DNA of 29,241 bases, taken from Corticimicrobacter sp040137905. GTDB lineage: Bacteria > Pseudomonadota > Gammaproteobacteria > Burkholderiales > Burkholderiaceae_B. The stretch's first letter is position 1, and each line of letters opens with the position of its first letter. The translations under genes were made by a program, and so were the position numbers. Where the stretch lies: positions 1-29,241 of the forward strand of contig NZ_JBEFDG010000031.1 in the NCBI RefSeq assembly GCF_040137905.1, in the 5' to 3' direction. This document shows, in pieces, positions 15,731 through 24,067 of the stretch. Below the pieces are notes generated by a model. It saw only the letters and a list, made by a program, of their open reading frames with translations. It did not search any database and had not been told where the DNA came from.

Positions 15731-18037
15731 ATGTTCTACCAATTCCGGCGCAAGGCAACCATACTGGCGCTTGTGGCCGCAGCGCTGGCTCCGCTGCCCT
15801 CATACGGATTCGAGCCTTTCGTCGTGCGCGATATCCGGGTCGAGGGTCTGCAGCGTACCGATGCCGGCACCATCTTCGCGAACCTTCCGGTCAAGGTCGG
15901 CGAGTCCTTCACCGAGGATGATGCCGCCGATGCCATCCGCAAGCTCTACGCTACCGGCTTCTTCAGCGATGTCCAGATCAATACGACCGATAACGTGCTG
16001 GTCGTGGTGGTGCAGGAGCGACCGACCATTGCCGCCATTGAGTTCGAGGGCATGAAGTCCTTCGACACCAAGGCGATCACGGAATCGCTCAAGGGGGTCG
16101 GTTTCGGCGAAGGGCGGATCTTCGATCGTTCGATGCTGGAACGCGCCGAGTTCGAGCTCAAGCAGCAGTTCCTCTCCAAGGGCAAGTACGGCGTCGAGAT
16201 CACTTCCACGATCACGCCGCTGCCACGCAACCGAGTAGGCATCAAGTTCGACGTATTCGAGGGCGATGTGGCCCGCATCCGCAGCATCAGCATCGTCGGC
16301 AACGAGGCTTTCTCCGAAAGCGACCTGCTGGATGCCTTCCAGTTGAGCACGCCGGGCTGGCTGACCTGGTACACCGATGCCGACAAGTATTCCCGCGAAA
16401 AGCTCGAGGGCGACATCGAGAACCTGCGTTCCTACTATCTGGACCGCGGTTATCTCGAGTTCACGGTCGAGCCGCCACAGGTGGCCATTTCGCCGGATCG
16501 CAAGGAAATCCACATTACCGTGACGATCCATGAGGGCAAGCCCTATACCCTCAGCGACGTCAAGCTGGCCGGCGAACTGCTGGGCCTGAATGAGGAAATC
16601 CAGCAACTGATCACGGTCAAGCCGGGTGAAACCTTCTCGGCAGCCAAGACCAACGAGATTTCGAAGAGCATCACCGATTACCTGGGCGACCTCGGCTATG
16701 CCTTTGCCAACGTCAATCCCAATCCGGTGCTGGATCGCGACAACAATACGGCCGACCTGACGTTCTACGTAGATCCGAGTCGTCGCGTCTATGTGCGCCG
16801 TATCGACATCGGTGGCAATACGCGTACACGCGACCGCGTGATCCGCCGCGAGATGCGTCAGCAGGAGGCGGCCTGGTACGATGCGGCTGACATCAAGAAT
16901 TCGCGTGACCGCGTCGACCGCCTGGGCTACTTCCAGGACGTCAACGTCACGACCGAGCCGGTGCCGGGTTCTCCCGACCAGGTCGATGTCAATGTCAACG
17001 TCAAGGAAAAACCGACCGGCATGATCAACCTCGGCGTCGGCTACGGCTCGTCCGAAAAGGCGATCCTGTCGGCCGGCATCAGCGAAGACAACGTGTTCGG
17101 CAGCGGCACCAACCTGACGTTCCAGTTCAATACCAGCAAGTCGAACCGTGCAGCCGTCATCTCGCACACCGATCCTTACTGGACGCTGGACGGGATCAGC
17201 CGCACCACGTCGCTGTTCTACCGCCAGACCGAGCCGCTCTACAACAACGACGGCAACTACCGCATCAAGTCCATGGGTCTGGGCATGCATTTCGGCGTGC
17301 CGATTTCCGAAAACGACCGCGTCTTCGTGGGTGCCGACTTCGAGCGCAACGAAATCACGACCTACACGGATTCGCCCCCGTCGTACGAGCAGTTCGTGGA
17401 AGAATACGGCAACAAGGCCAATGCCATCATCTTCTCGGTGGGCTGGTCCAACGATACCCGCGACAGTGCGCTGGTGCCGAACGAGGGCTCGTACACTCGC
17501 CTGAAGGCCGACCTGTCGACGATGGATCTGAAGTACACCATGTTGAGCGCGCAGCAGCAGTACTACCTGCCGCTGGGTCGCGATTACACACTGGCTTTCA
17601 ACGGCCTGCTGGACTGGGGCAATGGCTACGGCGGCAAGAGCTATCCGCTGATCAAGAACGTCTATGCCGGCGGCATGGGCACAGTACGTGGTTACGAGGG
17701 TTCGTCGCTGGGACCACGGGAAGAGCGTACCGGCAGTTGGAGCGGTACGACCTACCTGGGGGGTTCCAAGCGTATCGTCGGCAATGTCCAGTTGTATCTG
17801 CCTATTCCTGGAGCAGGGCGCGACCGTACGCTGCGCTGGTTCGCTTTTGCAGATGGCGGTCAGGTCTACGGCAATGGCCAAAAGGTTGAACTCAGCGAAC
17901 TGCGCTACTCGGCCGGCCTGGGGCTGTCGTGGAGCTCACCGATGGGGCCGCTGCAGATTTCGTGGGCCCAGCCGCTCAACGCCAAGGATGGCGATGAAAA
18001 GCAGAGTTTCCAGTTCCAGATCGGTACCGCCTTCTGA
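15731..18037 (+). CDS. bamA: Outer membrane protein assembly factor BamA
   Basis: BamA is the core of the machine that folds beta-barrel proteins into the outer membrane. The 768 residues comprise a signal peptide of about 26 residues (hydrophobic ATILALVAAALAPLPSYG), five POTRA domains to about residue 425 and a 16-stranded Omp85 barrel. The first POTRA begins FEPFVVRDIRVEGLQRTDAG. The barrel's loop-6 motif is VRGYEGSSLGPR with VRGY at 652-655, a variant of VRGF, and the chain ends FQFQIGTAF with the expected terminal phenylalanine. The ATG follows an AAGGATCGACAGG site. It is the target machine for the Skp chaperone encoded next. Confidence 0.98.
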   Translation: MFYQFRRKATILALVAAALAPLPSYGFEPFVVRDIRVEGLQRTDAGTIFANLPVKVGESFTEDDAADAIRKLYATGFFSDVQINTTDNVLVVVVQERPTIAAIEFEGMKSFDTKAITESLKGVGFGEGRIFDRSMLERAEFELKQQFLSKGKYGVEITSTITPLPRNRVGIKFDVFEGDVARIRSISIVGNEAFSESDLLDAFQLSTPGWLTWYTDADKYSREKLEGDIENLRSYYLDRGYLEFTVEPPQVAISPDRKEIHITVTIHEGKPYTLSDVKLAGELLGLNEEIQQLITVKPGETFSAAKTNEISKSITDYLGDLGYAFANVNPNPVLDRDNNTADLTFYVDPSRRVYVRRIDIGGNTRTRDRVIRREMRQQEAAWYDAADIKNSRDRVDRLGYFQDVNVTTEPVPGSPDQVDVNVNVKEKPTGMINLGVGYGSSEKAILSAGISEDNVFGSGTNLTFQFNTSKSNRAAVISHTDPYWTLDGISRTTSLFYRQTEPLYNNDGNYRIKSMGLGMHFGVPISENDRVFVGADFERNEITTYTDSPPSYEQFVEEYGNKANAIIFSVGWSNDTRDSALVPNEGSYTRLKADLSTMDLKYTMLSAQQQYYLPLGRDYTLAFNGLLDWGNGYGGKSYPLIKNVYAGGMGTVRGYEGSSLGPREERTGSWSGTTYLGGSKRIVGNVQLYLPIPGAGRDRTLRWFAFADGGQVYGNGQKVELSELRYSAGLGLSWSSPMGPLQISWAQPLNAKDGDEKQSFQFQIGTAF

Positions 18038-18104
18038 TGCGGCCCGAATGGTGGCACAATAAGCGTTTAGTCTAAAAACATCTTTTTCAAAGGTGAGTAC
18101 TTTT

Positions 18105-18686
18105 ATGAAGTCAGCAATTACCCTGCAATCCAATCAGTCTGCCGAATCGAAGCCTGGTCGTCGGACCGGCCTTCTGTCGGCTGGCGGGCGCGGGCTGCTG
18201 GCAGCATGTGCCCTGGCCGTGTCGGCAGGCATGATGACTGCTCCGGCACATGCGCAGGGCGCCAAGGTCGGCTTCGTGAACACCGAGCGGATTCTGCGTG
18301 ACTCCAAGCCCGCCAAGGATGCACAGGCCAAGATCGAGTCCGAATTCAGCCGCCGTGATACCGAACTCCAGCGTCTGGCCAACAACCTGCGCAGCGAAGC
18401 CGAAAAGTTCGAGAAAGACGGTCCTGTCCTGTCCGAGTCGGACCGGGTACGCCGCCAGCGAGAACTATCCAACCTGGACATGGACCTGCAACGCAAGCGC
18501 CGTGAATTCCAGGAAGACTTCAACCGCCGCCGCAACGAAGAATTCTCGGCTATCGTCGAGAAGGCCAATGCCGCGATCAAGCAGATTGCCGAGCAGGACA
18601 ACTACGACCTGATCGTGCAGGATGCCGTCACGGTCAATCCGCGCATCGATATCACCGATCGGATCATCCAGGCGTTGGACAAGTAA
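18105..18686 (+). CDS. skp: Periplasmic chaperone Skp (OmpH family)
   Basis: Skp holds unfolded outer-membrane proteins in the periplasm as a trimer with coiled-coil tentacles. The 193-residue precursor has a mature start near QGAKVGFVNTERILRDSKPA. Long charged helices follow (residues about 75-160, DTELQRLANNLRSEAEKF and QRKRREFQEDFNRRRNEE), then a short beta return, NYDLIVQDAVTVNPRIDITD. The signal peptide is long: about 30 polar residues precede the hydrophobic stretch, with a likely cut after APAHA at residue 50. A GTG four codons earlier is rejected because AAAGGTGAG is the ribosome site for the ATG at 18105, seven bases away. lpxD starts four bases after the stop. Confidence 0.93.
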   Translation: MKSAITLQSNQSAESKPGRRTGLLSAGGRGLLAACALAVSAGMMTAPAHAQGAKVGFVNTERILRDSKPAKDAQAKIESEFSRRDTELQRLANNLRSEAEKFEKDGPVLSESDRVRRQRELSNLDMDLQRKRREFQEDFNRRRNEEFSAIVEKANAAIKQIAEQDNYDLIVQDAVTVNPRIDITDRIIQALDK

Positions 18687-18690
18687 TCAC

Positions 18691-19818
18691 ATGCCGTTGC
18701 TGCTCAACCTGTCGGCGGCGCCCGCGCTGGACCGCCTGATGGCTGAAACCGATACCCAGGGGCTCGAATGGAGCCTGCTGGGAGGCACCACCGGCCAGAC
18801 CGCCTGGCCGGTCATTGCCGGCATCGGCTCGCTGGCGGGAGCCGGTGAAAGCGAAATCAGCTTTGCCGTCAACAAGAAGTATCTGCAGGCATTGCTCTCA
18901 AGCCAGGCCCGCGCAGTCATCGTCACGCCAGAAATCGACCAGGCCTGCCTGCAGGCAGGGCCAGGCTGGTCAGATCGGGTACGTGTACTTTGCAATAATC
19001 CCTACCTGCTCTATGCACGCCTGACCCAGTGGTTCGAGCGCGCGCTCCAGCCTGTTCCCGACGCCTGCGGATCTGCCATACACGCCACTGCGGTTGTGTC
19101 GCCCAATGCCGAACTTGGCGAAGACGTGCGCATCGGCCCCGGCTGCGTGGTGGAAGACGGCGCGAGGATCGGTGCCCGCACGGTACTGGAGGCTGCCTGC
19201 ATCATCGGTCGCAACGTCGTGATCGGTGAGGACTCCCTGCTGCATCCCCGGGTCACGCTGTATGCCCGCGTGCAGATCGGTGCCCGCGCCATCCTCCACA
19301 GCGGTGTGGTCCTGGGAGCCGATGGCTTTGGTTTTGCGCCCGACCACCATCAGGCTCGCGGTGGCTGGAGCAAGATTGCGCAGTTCGGCAGGGTGGTACT
19401 GGGCAACGATGTCGAAGTCGGCGCCAATACCACCATTGACCGTGGCGCGCTCGAAGACACGGTGATCGGCAACGACGTCAAGATCGACAATCAGATCATG
19501 ATCGGCCACAACTGCCGGATCGGCGACCATACAGCGATTGCCGCCTGCGTGGGGATTGCCGGTTCGACTACCATCGGACAGCGCTGCACCCTCGGCGGGG
19601 CAGCCATGTTCTCCGGTCACCTGACCGTGGGCGACGATGTCCATATTTCGGGTGGCACCGCCGTGACGTCCGACATCCTCAAGCCCGGGCGCTACACTGG
19701 CGTCTTTCCCTATGCCGAGCATGCGGACTGGCAGCGCAATGCAGCCGTTCTGCAGCAGCTTGCCCAGATCCGGCGCAGAGTGCGCAGCCTGGAGCAGGGC
19801 GCATCCTCGGAATCGTGA
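18691..19818 (+). CDS. lpxD: UDP-3-O-acylglucosamine N-acyltransferase
   Basis: LpxD adds the second 3-hydroxyacyl chain in lipid A synthesis, using acyl-ACP. The protein has 375 residues. The N-terminal uridine-binding domain contains FAVNKKYLQALL and NNPYLLYARLTQWF. The left-handed beta-helix, about residues 128-345, is built of hexapeptide repeats such as VRIGPG and VVIGED. The catalytic histidine is His273 in DNQIMIGHNCRIGD. The C-terminal helices begin after GRYTGVFPYAEHADWQRNAA. An extension of 23 codons upstream overlaps skp in another frame and is not used. The ribosome site before the ATG is poor, so translation may be coupled to skp four bases upstream. Confidence 0.97.
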   Translation: MPLLLNLSAAPALDRLMAETDTQGLEWSLLGGTTGQTAWPVIAGIGSLAGAGESEISFAVNKKYLQALLSSQARAVIVTPEIDQACLQAGPGWSDRVRVLCNNPYLLYARLTQWFERALQPVPDACGSAIHATAVVSPNAELGEDVRIGPGCVVEDGARIGARTVLEAACIIGRNVVIGEDSLLHPRVTLYARVQIGARAILHSGVVLGADGFGFAPDHHQARGGWSKIAQFGRVVLGNDVEVGANTTIDRGALEDTVIGNDVKIDNQIMIGHNCRIGDHTAIAACVGIAGSTTIGQRCTLGGAAMFSGHLTVGDDVHISGGTAVTSDILKPGRYTGVFPYAEHADWQRNAAVLQQLAQIRRRVRSLEQGASSES

Positions 19819-19831
19819 TCATCATTGCGGT

Positions 19832-19877
19832 GGGAGTCGGCCATCATGCTGTGCAGTACGCACAGCAGGCTGCTCCC
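19832..19877 (+). promoter_or_regulatory. Two-tier stem-loop in the lpxD-fabZ spacer
   Basis: TGCTGTGC (19847-19854) pairs exactly with GCACAGCA (19860-19867) around AGTAC. Outside it, GGGAG (19832-19836) pairs with CTCCC (19873-19877). No T-run follows, so this is not a plain terminator. It fills most of the 87 bases between lpxD and fabZ. A TACAAT at 19888-19893 could be a -10 box for fabZ but lacks a good -35. Confidence 0.5.
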
Positions 19878-19905
19878 CTGCCATAATTACAATAGAGTGC
19901 ATACC

Positions 19906-20358
19906 ATGGAACTGGACATCAAGGAAATTCAGAAACGCCTGCCGCATCGTTATCCGATGCTGCTGGTTGATCGCGTGCTCGAACTGGTGCCACGTGAACG
20001 GGTCGTCGCCATCAAGAACGTTTCGATCAACGAACCTTTCTTTGAAGGACACTTTCCACACATGCCAGTCATGCCGGGTGTGCTGATCATCGAAGCACTG
20101 GCCCAGGCAGCGGCGCTGTTCTCGTTCCCCGAGGTCAGCGGTTCCGATGATGCGGGCCAGGATACGGCCTACTACCTGGTCGGCGTCGATGAAGCCCGTT
20201 TCCGCCGCCCTGTGGTGCCGGGCGACCAGTTGCGCCTTGAGGTCGAGGCCGAGCGCATCAGCCGGGTCATGTGCAAATATCGCGGCAAGGCACTGGTCGA
20301 TGGCCAGGTCGTGGCCGAAGCCAAACTGATGTGTGCAATCCGCTCTCTTTCCGACTGA
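19906..20358 (+). CDS. fabZ: 3-hydroxyacyl-ACP dehydratase FabZ
   Basis: FabZ dehydrates 3-hydroxyacyl-ACP in fatty acid elongation, competing with LpxA and LpxD for the same substrate pool. The 150-residue hot-dog protein starts MELDIKEIQKRLPHRYPMLL. The active-site helix is EGHFPHMPVMPGVLIIEALA, with His49 and Glu63. FRRPVVPGDQL is the second conserved segment. An in-frame extension back to 19825 is rejected because the family starts at this ATG and the extension would cover the structured spacer. It sits between lpxD and lpxA, the usual place, with 14 bases to lpxA. Confidence 0.98.
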   Translation: MELDIKEIQKRLPHRYPMLLVDRVLELVPRERVVAIKNVSINEPFFEGHFPHMPVMPGVLIIEALAQAAALFSFPEVSGSDDAGQDTAYYLVGVDEARFRRPVVPGDQLRLEVEAERISRVMCKYRGKALVDGQVVAEAKLMCAIRSLSD

Positions 20359-20372
20359 ACGAGGTAGCTACC

Positions 20373-21173
20373 ATGGCAGCGCCCAGCATTCACCCGACAG
20401 CATTGGTCGATCCGGCCGCCCAGATCGGCGAAGACGTGACCATCGGCCCCTACAGCATCGTCGGGCCCCATGTCACCATTGGTTCGGGTACGCGCATTGG
20501 ACCGCATTGCGTGATCGATGGTCACACCCGCATCGGGCACCACAACCATTTTTATCGCTTCTGTTCGATCGGCGGCATGCCACAGGACAAGAAGTATGCT
20601 GGTGAATTGACCCGCCTCGAGATCGGTGACTACAACACCGTGCGCGAGTACTGCACTCTCAATACCGGTACGGTACAGGATGGCGGCGTGACACGGGTGG
20701 GCAGTCACAACTGGATCATGGCCTATGTGCATATCGCCCATGACTGCCTGATCGGTGATCACACGATCATTGCCAACTCGGTGCAGTTCGGTGGACATGT
20801 GCATGTTGGCGACTGGGCCATCGTGGGAGGCCTGACCGGCGTACATCAGTTCACCAAGATCGGGGCGCACTGCATGATCGGCGGCAACAGCTCGCTGGTG
20901 CAGGATGTGCCCCCGTTCGTCATGGCTGGTGGCAATCCCTGCCTGCCAGCCGGCATCAACAGCGAAGGTCTCAAGCGCCGCCAGTTCCAGCCTGAGGTCA
21001 TCTCGGCACTGCGCGATGCCTACAAGATCATCTATCGGCGAGGCCTTTCGCTGGCCGATGCCGTGGCCGAACTCGATCGCCAGCGTACTGCAGTCGCTCC
21101 TGAAGCGGCAGCCCAACTGCAGTTGATCCTCGACTTCCTGGCTCAGAGCACCCGCGGCATCGCACGCAAATGA
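20373..21173 (+). CDS. lpxA: UDP-N-acetylglucosamine O-acyltransferase
   Basis: LpxA performs the first step of lipid A synthesis, adding a 3-hydroxyacyl chain to UDP-GlcNAc. The 266-residue protein is a left-handed beta-helix with repeats such as DVTIGP and RIGPHC, then a helical C-terminal domain, SEGLKRRQFQPEVISALRDA. The catalytic histidine is His123 in HIAHDCLIGDH, matching His125 of Escherichia coli. His142 and His158 also match. The acyl-chain ruler position aligns with Gly171, which suggests a C14-like chain. The ATG follows GAGGTAGC. The stop shares ATGA with lpxB, so those two are translationally coupled. Confidence 0.98.
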   Translation: MAAPSIHPTALVDPAAQIGEDVTIGPYSIVGPHVTIGSGTRIGPHCVIDGHTRIGHHNHFYRFCSIGGMPQDKKYAGELTRLEIGDYNTVREYCTLNTGTVQDGGVTRVGSHNWIMAYVHIAHDCLIGDHTIIANSVQFGGHVHVGDWAIVGGLTGVHQFTKIGAHCMIGGNSSLVQDVPPFVMAGGNPCLPAGINSEGLKRRQFQPEVISALRDAYKIIYRRGLSLADAVAELDRQRTAVAPEAAAQLQLILDFLAQSTRGIARK

Positions 21174-22357
21174 GTACAGGCAGCGGGAACAGGGTGGTCG
21201 GCATGGTTGCCGGCGAGCCCTCCGGCGACCTGATTGCCTCCCGCATCATCGAGGGGCTGCAGGCTTCCGATGCAAACCTGCTTTGTCAGGGCATCGGTGG
21301 CCCCAACATGCAGTCCAGGGAGTTCGAACTCTGGCATCCCATGCATGCGCTCAGCGTATTCGGTTATGTGGATGCCATCAAGAGCCTGCCCAGGCTGCTG
21401 GGTATCTACCGGGATGTCCGCAGGCGCTGGCTGGCCCAGCCTCCCTCTGTCTTCGTGGGTGTGGATGCGCCTGACTTCAACCTGAGGCTGGAGCAACATC
21501 TGCGCGATGCCGGCGTGCCGACCGTGCACTTTGTCGGGCCTTCGATCTGGGCCTGGCGCTATGACCGCATTCATGCGATCAAGCGGGCCGTGTCGCATAT
21601 GCTGGTGCTGTTTCCGTTCGAGGAAAAGATCTACCGCGATGCGGGTGTGCCGGTGACGTATGTCGGGCACCCCCTGGCGTCGGTCATTCCACACAAGCCT
21701 GATCGCGCGGCGGCCCGGGCGCGCCTGGGGCTGGATCAACAGGCCCGTATCCTGGCCATACTGCCGGGCAGCCGTCGCTCCGAGATCGAATTGCTGGGCC
21801 CACGGTTCCTGCAGGCAGCGCAATTGCTGCGAAAGCGCGATCCGAACCTGGTCTGCATTGCACCGATGGCCAACCAGGAACGGCGGGCGCAATTCGAGCA
21901 GATCCTCGTGCAGCATCCCGTTCCTGGACTGATCTGTCTCTCGCAGCAGGACCAGCGGCCTTGCGCCTGGGATGCAATGGAGGCCGCCGATGCCGTGCTG
22001 CTCTCGAGCGGCACGGCCACGCTGGAGGCCGCCCTGTTCAAGCGGCCGATGGTGATTTCCTACGTTCTGTCTCCCTGGATGCGCCGCATCATGGCCTGGA
22101 AATCCGGGCAGCAGCGGCCCTATGTGCCCTGGGTAGGGTTGCCGAATGTCCTGCTGCAGGATTTTGCCGTGCCCGAATTGCTGCAGGACGATGCCACACC
22201 GGACAAGCTCGCCGAGGCAACCTGGCAGGCCTTGACCGACGATGCACACATTGCGCGTGTGGAACAACGCTTTGCTGCGCTTCACCAGGATCTGGATCTG
22301 GATACGCCGGGGCTGGCTGCACGCGTCATCCTCGACGTGGCCGATGGCCGGGCCTGA
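21170..22357 (+). CDS. lpxB: Lipid A disaccharide synthase
   Basis: LpxB joins UDP-diacylglucosamine and lipid X to form the lipid A disaccharide; it is a peripheral inner-membrane GT19 glycosyltransferase. The 395 residues show VVGMVAGEPSGDLIASRIIE at the start, then GIGGPNM, VGVDAPDFNLRLE, FVGPSIWAWRYDRIHAIKRA, TYVGHPLASVIP, ILPGSRRSEIELLGP and the donor-site LLSSGTATLEAALFKRPMVI. The length is typical (about 380-395). It overlaps lpxA by four bases. rnhB follows after 38 bases, the same neighbour as in Escherichia coli. Confidence 0.98.
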   Translation: MSTGSGNRVVGMVAGEPSGDLIASRIIEGLQASDANLLCQGIGGPNMQSREFELWHPMHALSVFGYVDAIKSLPRLLGIYRDVRRRWLAQPPSVFVGVDAPDFNLRLEQHLRDAGVPTVHFVGPSIWAWRYDRIHAIKRAVSHMLVLFPFEEKIYRDAGVPVTYVGHPLASVIPHKPDRAAARARLGLDQQARILAILPGSRRSEIELLGPRFLQAAQLLRKRDPNLVCIAPMANQERRAQFEQILVQHPVPGLICLSQQDQRPCAWDAMEAADAVLLSSGTATLEAALFKRPMVISYVLSPWMRRIMAWKSGQQRPYVPWVGLPNVLLQDFAVPELLQDDATPDKLAEATWQALTDDAHIARVEQRFAALHQDLDLDTPGLAARVILDVADGRA

Positions 22358-22395
22358 CTTGAACGCGGTCTCGGCTCAATGCACTGAGTTTTCAT

Positions 22396-23019
22396 ATGCA
22401 GCAACCCGATCTGTTTACTTGCATCCCTGACGTCGCTGGCCTGATGGCCGGTGTCGATGAAGCCGGCCGCGGGCCACTGGCAGGGCCGGTTTATGCGGCA
22501 GCCGTGATCCTCGATCCGGCACGTCCCATCGAGGGGCTGGCGGACTCCAAGAAGCTCACGGCTCGACGCCGCGAACAACTGGCGGTGCAGATCCAGGCAC
22601 AGGCTCTGGCCTGGCACATCGCCTGTGCGGATGTGGCCGAAATCGATAGTCTGAACATCCTGCAGGCTACCATGCTGGCGATGCAGCGTGCCGTCCAAGG
22701 GCTGGTGGTCCAGCCCAGCTTGGCACTGGTTGACGGCAATCGGGCACCGAAGCTGGCCTGTCAAGTACAGACGATCGTCAAGGGGGATGCACTGGTGCAG
22801 GCCATTTCAGCAGCCTCCATCCTGGCTAAAACAGCGCGTGATGCCTATTTGCTGACTTTGCACAAGCAATACCCTCAGTATGAATTCGATCGCCACAAGG
22901 GCTATGGCACGGCGTTGCATCTTGCACGTCTGAACGAGCATGGCCCATGCCCGGCGCACCGAACCAGCTTTGCCCCCGTACGCAATTGCCTGTTGCCTTC
23001 CGCTGGGCAAGACGCATGA
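22396..23019 (+). CDS. rnhB: Ribonuclease HII
   Basis: RNase HII nicks DNA at single misincorporated ribonucleotides and degrades RNA in hybrids. The 207-residue product has the complete metal site: Asp21 and Glu22 in GVDEAGRGPLAGPVYAAAV, Asp113 in LALVDGNR, and Asp131 in VKGDALVQAISAASILAKTA. The spacing of these residues matches the Escherichia coli enzyme. The C-terminal DRHKGYGTALHLARLNEHGP is also conserved. Its stop overlaps the start of the SpoU-type methylase as ATGA, so these two are coupled. Confidence 0.98.
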   Translation: MQQPDLFTCIPDVAGLMAGVDEAGRGPLAGPVYAAAVILDPARPIEGLADSKKLTARRREQLAVQIQAQALAWHIACADVAEIDSLNILQATMLAMQRAVQGLVVQPSLALVDGNRAPKLACQVQTIVKGDALVQAISAASILAKTARDAYLLTLHKQYPQYEFDRHKGYGTALHLARLNEHGPCPAHRTSFAPVRNCLLPSAGQDA

Positions 23020-23804
23020 AACACATCACATCGGATCAGAATCCGCAGATCAAGCAGTTACGCATGCTGCGCGAACGTCCGGCACGTCAGCGCGATCGCA
23101 TCCTGCTTGATGGCGTGCATCTGTGCCAGGCCTGGCTGCTGCATCATGGCCTGCCTGAATGTGCCGTCGCAGCGCAGAGCCGCCTGGGACAGACCGATAT
23201 CGCGGCGATCCTGACACAGGTCGAGTCATCACGCATTCTGTGCGTACCTGATGCGCTGTTTGCCCGCCTCAGCGAAGTCGAAAGTCACCAGGGCATTCTT
23301 TTCGTGGCCGCCCGGCCTGTGCCGGCACTGCCGGATCTCATCAGCGAGAATGCTGTCTGGCTCGACCGCATCCAGGATCCTGGCAACCTGGGCACCCTGA
23401 TTCGTACTGCAGCGGCGGCAGGTATACGTCGTCTGTTTCTGTCCAGGGGCACCGCGTCCGCCTGGAGCCCCAAGGCACTGCGTGCGGGGCAGGGCGGGCA
23501 TTTCGTCGTGGCGTTGCACGAAGAGATCGTACCCGAGGTGCTGTTGCCGCGACTGGCCATCCCGCTTGCCGCGACGACGCTGGAGCAGGCCCGCAGCCTG
23601 TATGACAGCGCACTGCCACAGGATTGTGTATGGGTGTTCGGCAATGAAGGGCAGGGGGTCGATCCAGCCCTGCTGCAGGCCGCCGGGTTGCGCATCCGCA
23701 TTCCGCACGAGCAGGACAGGGTGGAGTCGCTCAACGTGGCCGTCGCGGCTGCGCTGTGCCTGTTCGAGCAGCGGCGCCAGCAGCAAAGCAGCAGGTTAAC
23801 TTAA
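23016..23804 (+). CDS. SpoU/TrmH-family RNA 2'-O-methyltransferase
   Basis: The protein transfers a methyl group from S-adenosylmethionine to a ribose 2'-OH of rRNA or tRNA. The 262 residues have an N-terminal RNA-binding domain (about 1-100) and a trefoil-knot SPOUT domain with the three family motifs: WLDRIQDPGNLGTLIRTA (Asn124, Arg130), VFGNEGQGVDP (207-217) and RVESLNVAVAAALCLFE (235-251). The exact target nucleotide cannot be told; RlmB or TsnR-like rRNA methylation is most likely. A longer frame upstream lies inside rnhB and is rejected. The ATG overlaps the rnhB stop. Its 3' end overlaps the convergent small gene by nine bases. Confidence 0.92.
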   Translation: MKHITSDQNPQIKQLRMLRERPARQRDRILLDGVHLCQAWLLHHGLPECAVAAQSRLGQTDIAAILTQVESSRILCVPDALFARLSEVESHQGILFVAARPVPALPDLISENAVWLDRIQDPGNLGTLIRTAAAAGIRRLFLSRGTASAWSPKALRAGQGGHFVVALHEEIVPEVLLPRLAIPLAATTLEQARSLYDSALPQDCVWVFGNEGQGVDPALLQAAGLRIRIPHEQDRVESLNVAVAAALCLFEQRRQQQSSRLT

Positions 23805-24062
23805 TTTGTGTGCAAGTAGGTGTAGATTAGAAAGGTAGGATGCGACGATATTGTCACATTCTTGTCGAGCAATGTTGCTGGTTATGGAAATAATGCCATT
23901 GTCCTCCAACTCAACGATCCCTCCGATTTCAAGGAAATGATTTCTGAGATCATCTACTAAAAAGCCTATGTTTCGCTCGATTTCGTCTGCGGAAAGCTCG
24001 CCATCCATGAAGCTTTCTCTACTAAGAATGTATTCATAGTACGGTTGGTATTTGAATTTCAT
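23796..24062 (-). CDS. Small AT-rich orphan protein, unknown function
   Basis: I do not recognise this 88-residue protein. It starts MKFKYQPYYEYILSRESFMD and ends LSNLHLLAHKLS. It is net acidic, with an apparent helix at ELSADEIERNIGFLVDDLRN, a likely beta hairpin at GGIVELEDNGIISIT and a C-terminal helix; no signal peptide or membrane segment. The coding GC is about 42-43%, against 60% or more on both sides, pointing to transfer. The frame runs on upstream to 24422, but that part is the other-frame shadow of ppsR, so the ATG at 24062 is chosen. It begins five bases after the ppsR stop without a clear ribosome site and may be coupled to ppsR. Its end overlaps the convergent methylase gene by nine bases. 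Confidence 0.65.
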   Translation of the reverse strand: MKFKYQPYYEYILSRESFMDGELSADEIERNIGFLVDDLRNHFLEIGGIVELEDNGIISITSNIARQECDNIVASYLSNLHLLAHKLS

Positions 24063-24067
24063 GATTG

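Noticed and set aside
15800..17881. A 693-codon minus-strand open frame inside bamA
   Set aside because: It mirrors the codon pattern of bamA; the bamA frame has a signal peptide, POTRA domains and barrel motifs.
18053..18070. TGGCAC resembling a sigma-54 -24 box before skp
   Set aside because: The required TTGC-type -12 element is absent at the correct spacing.
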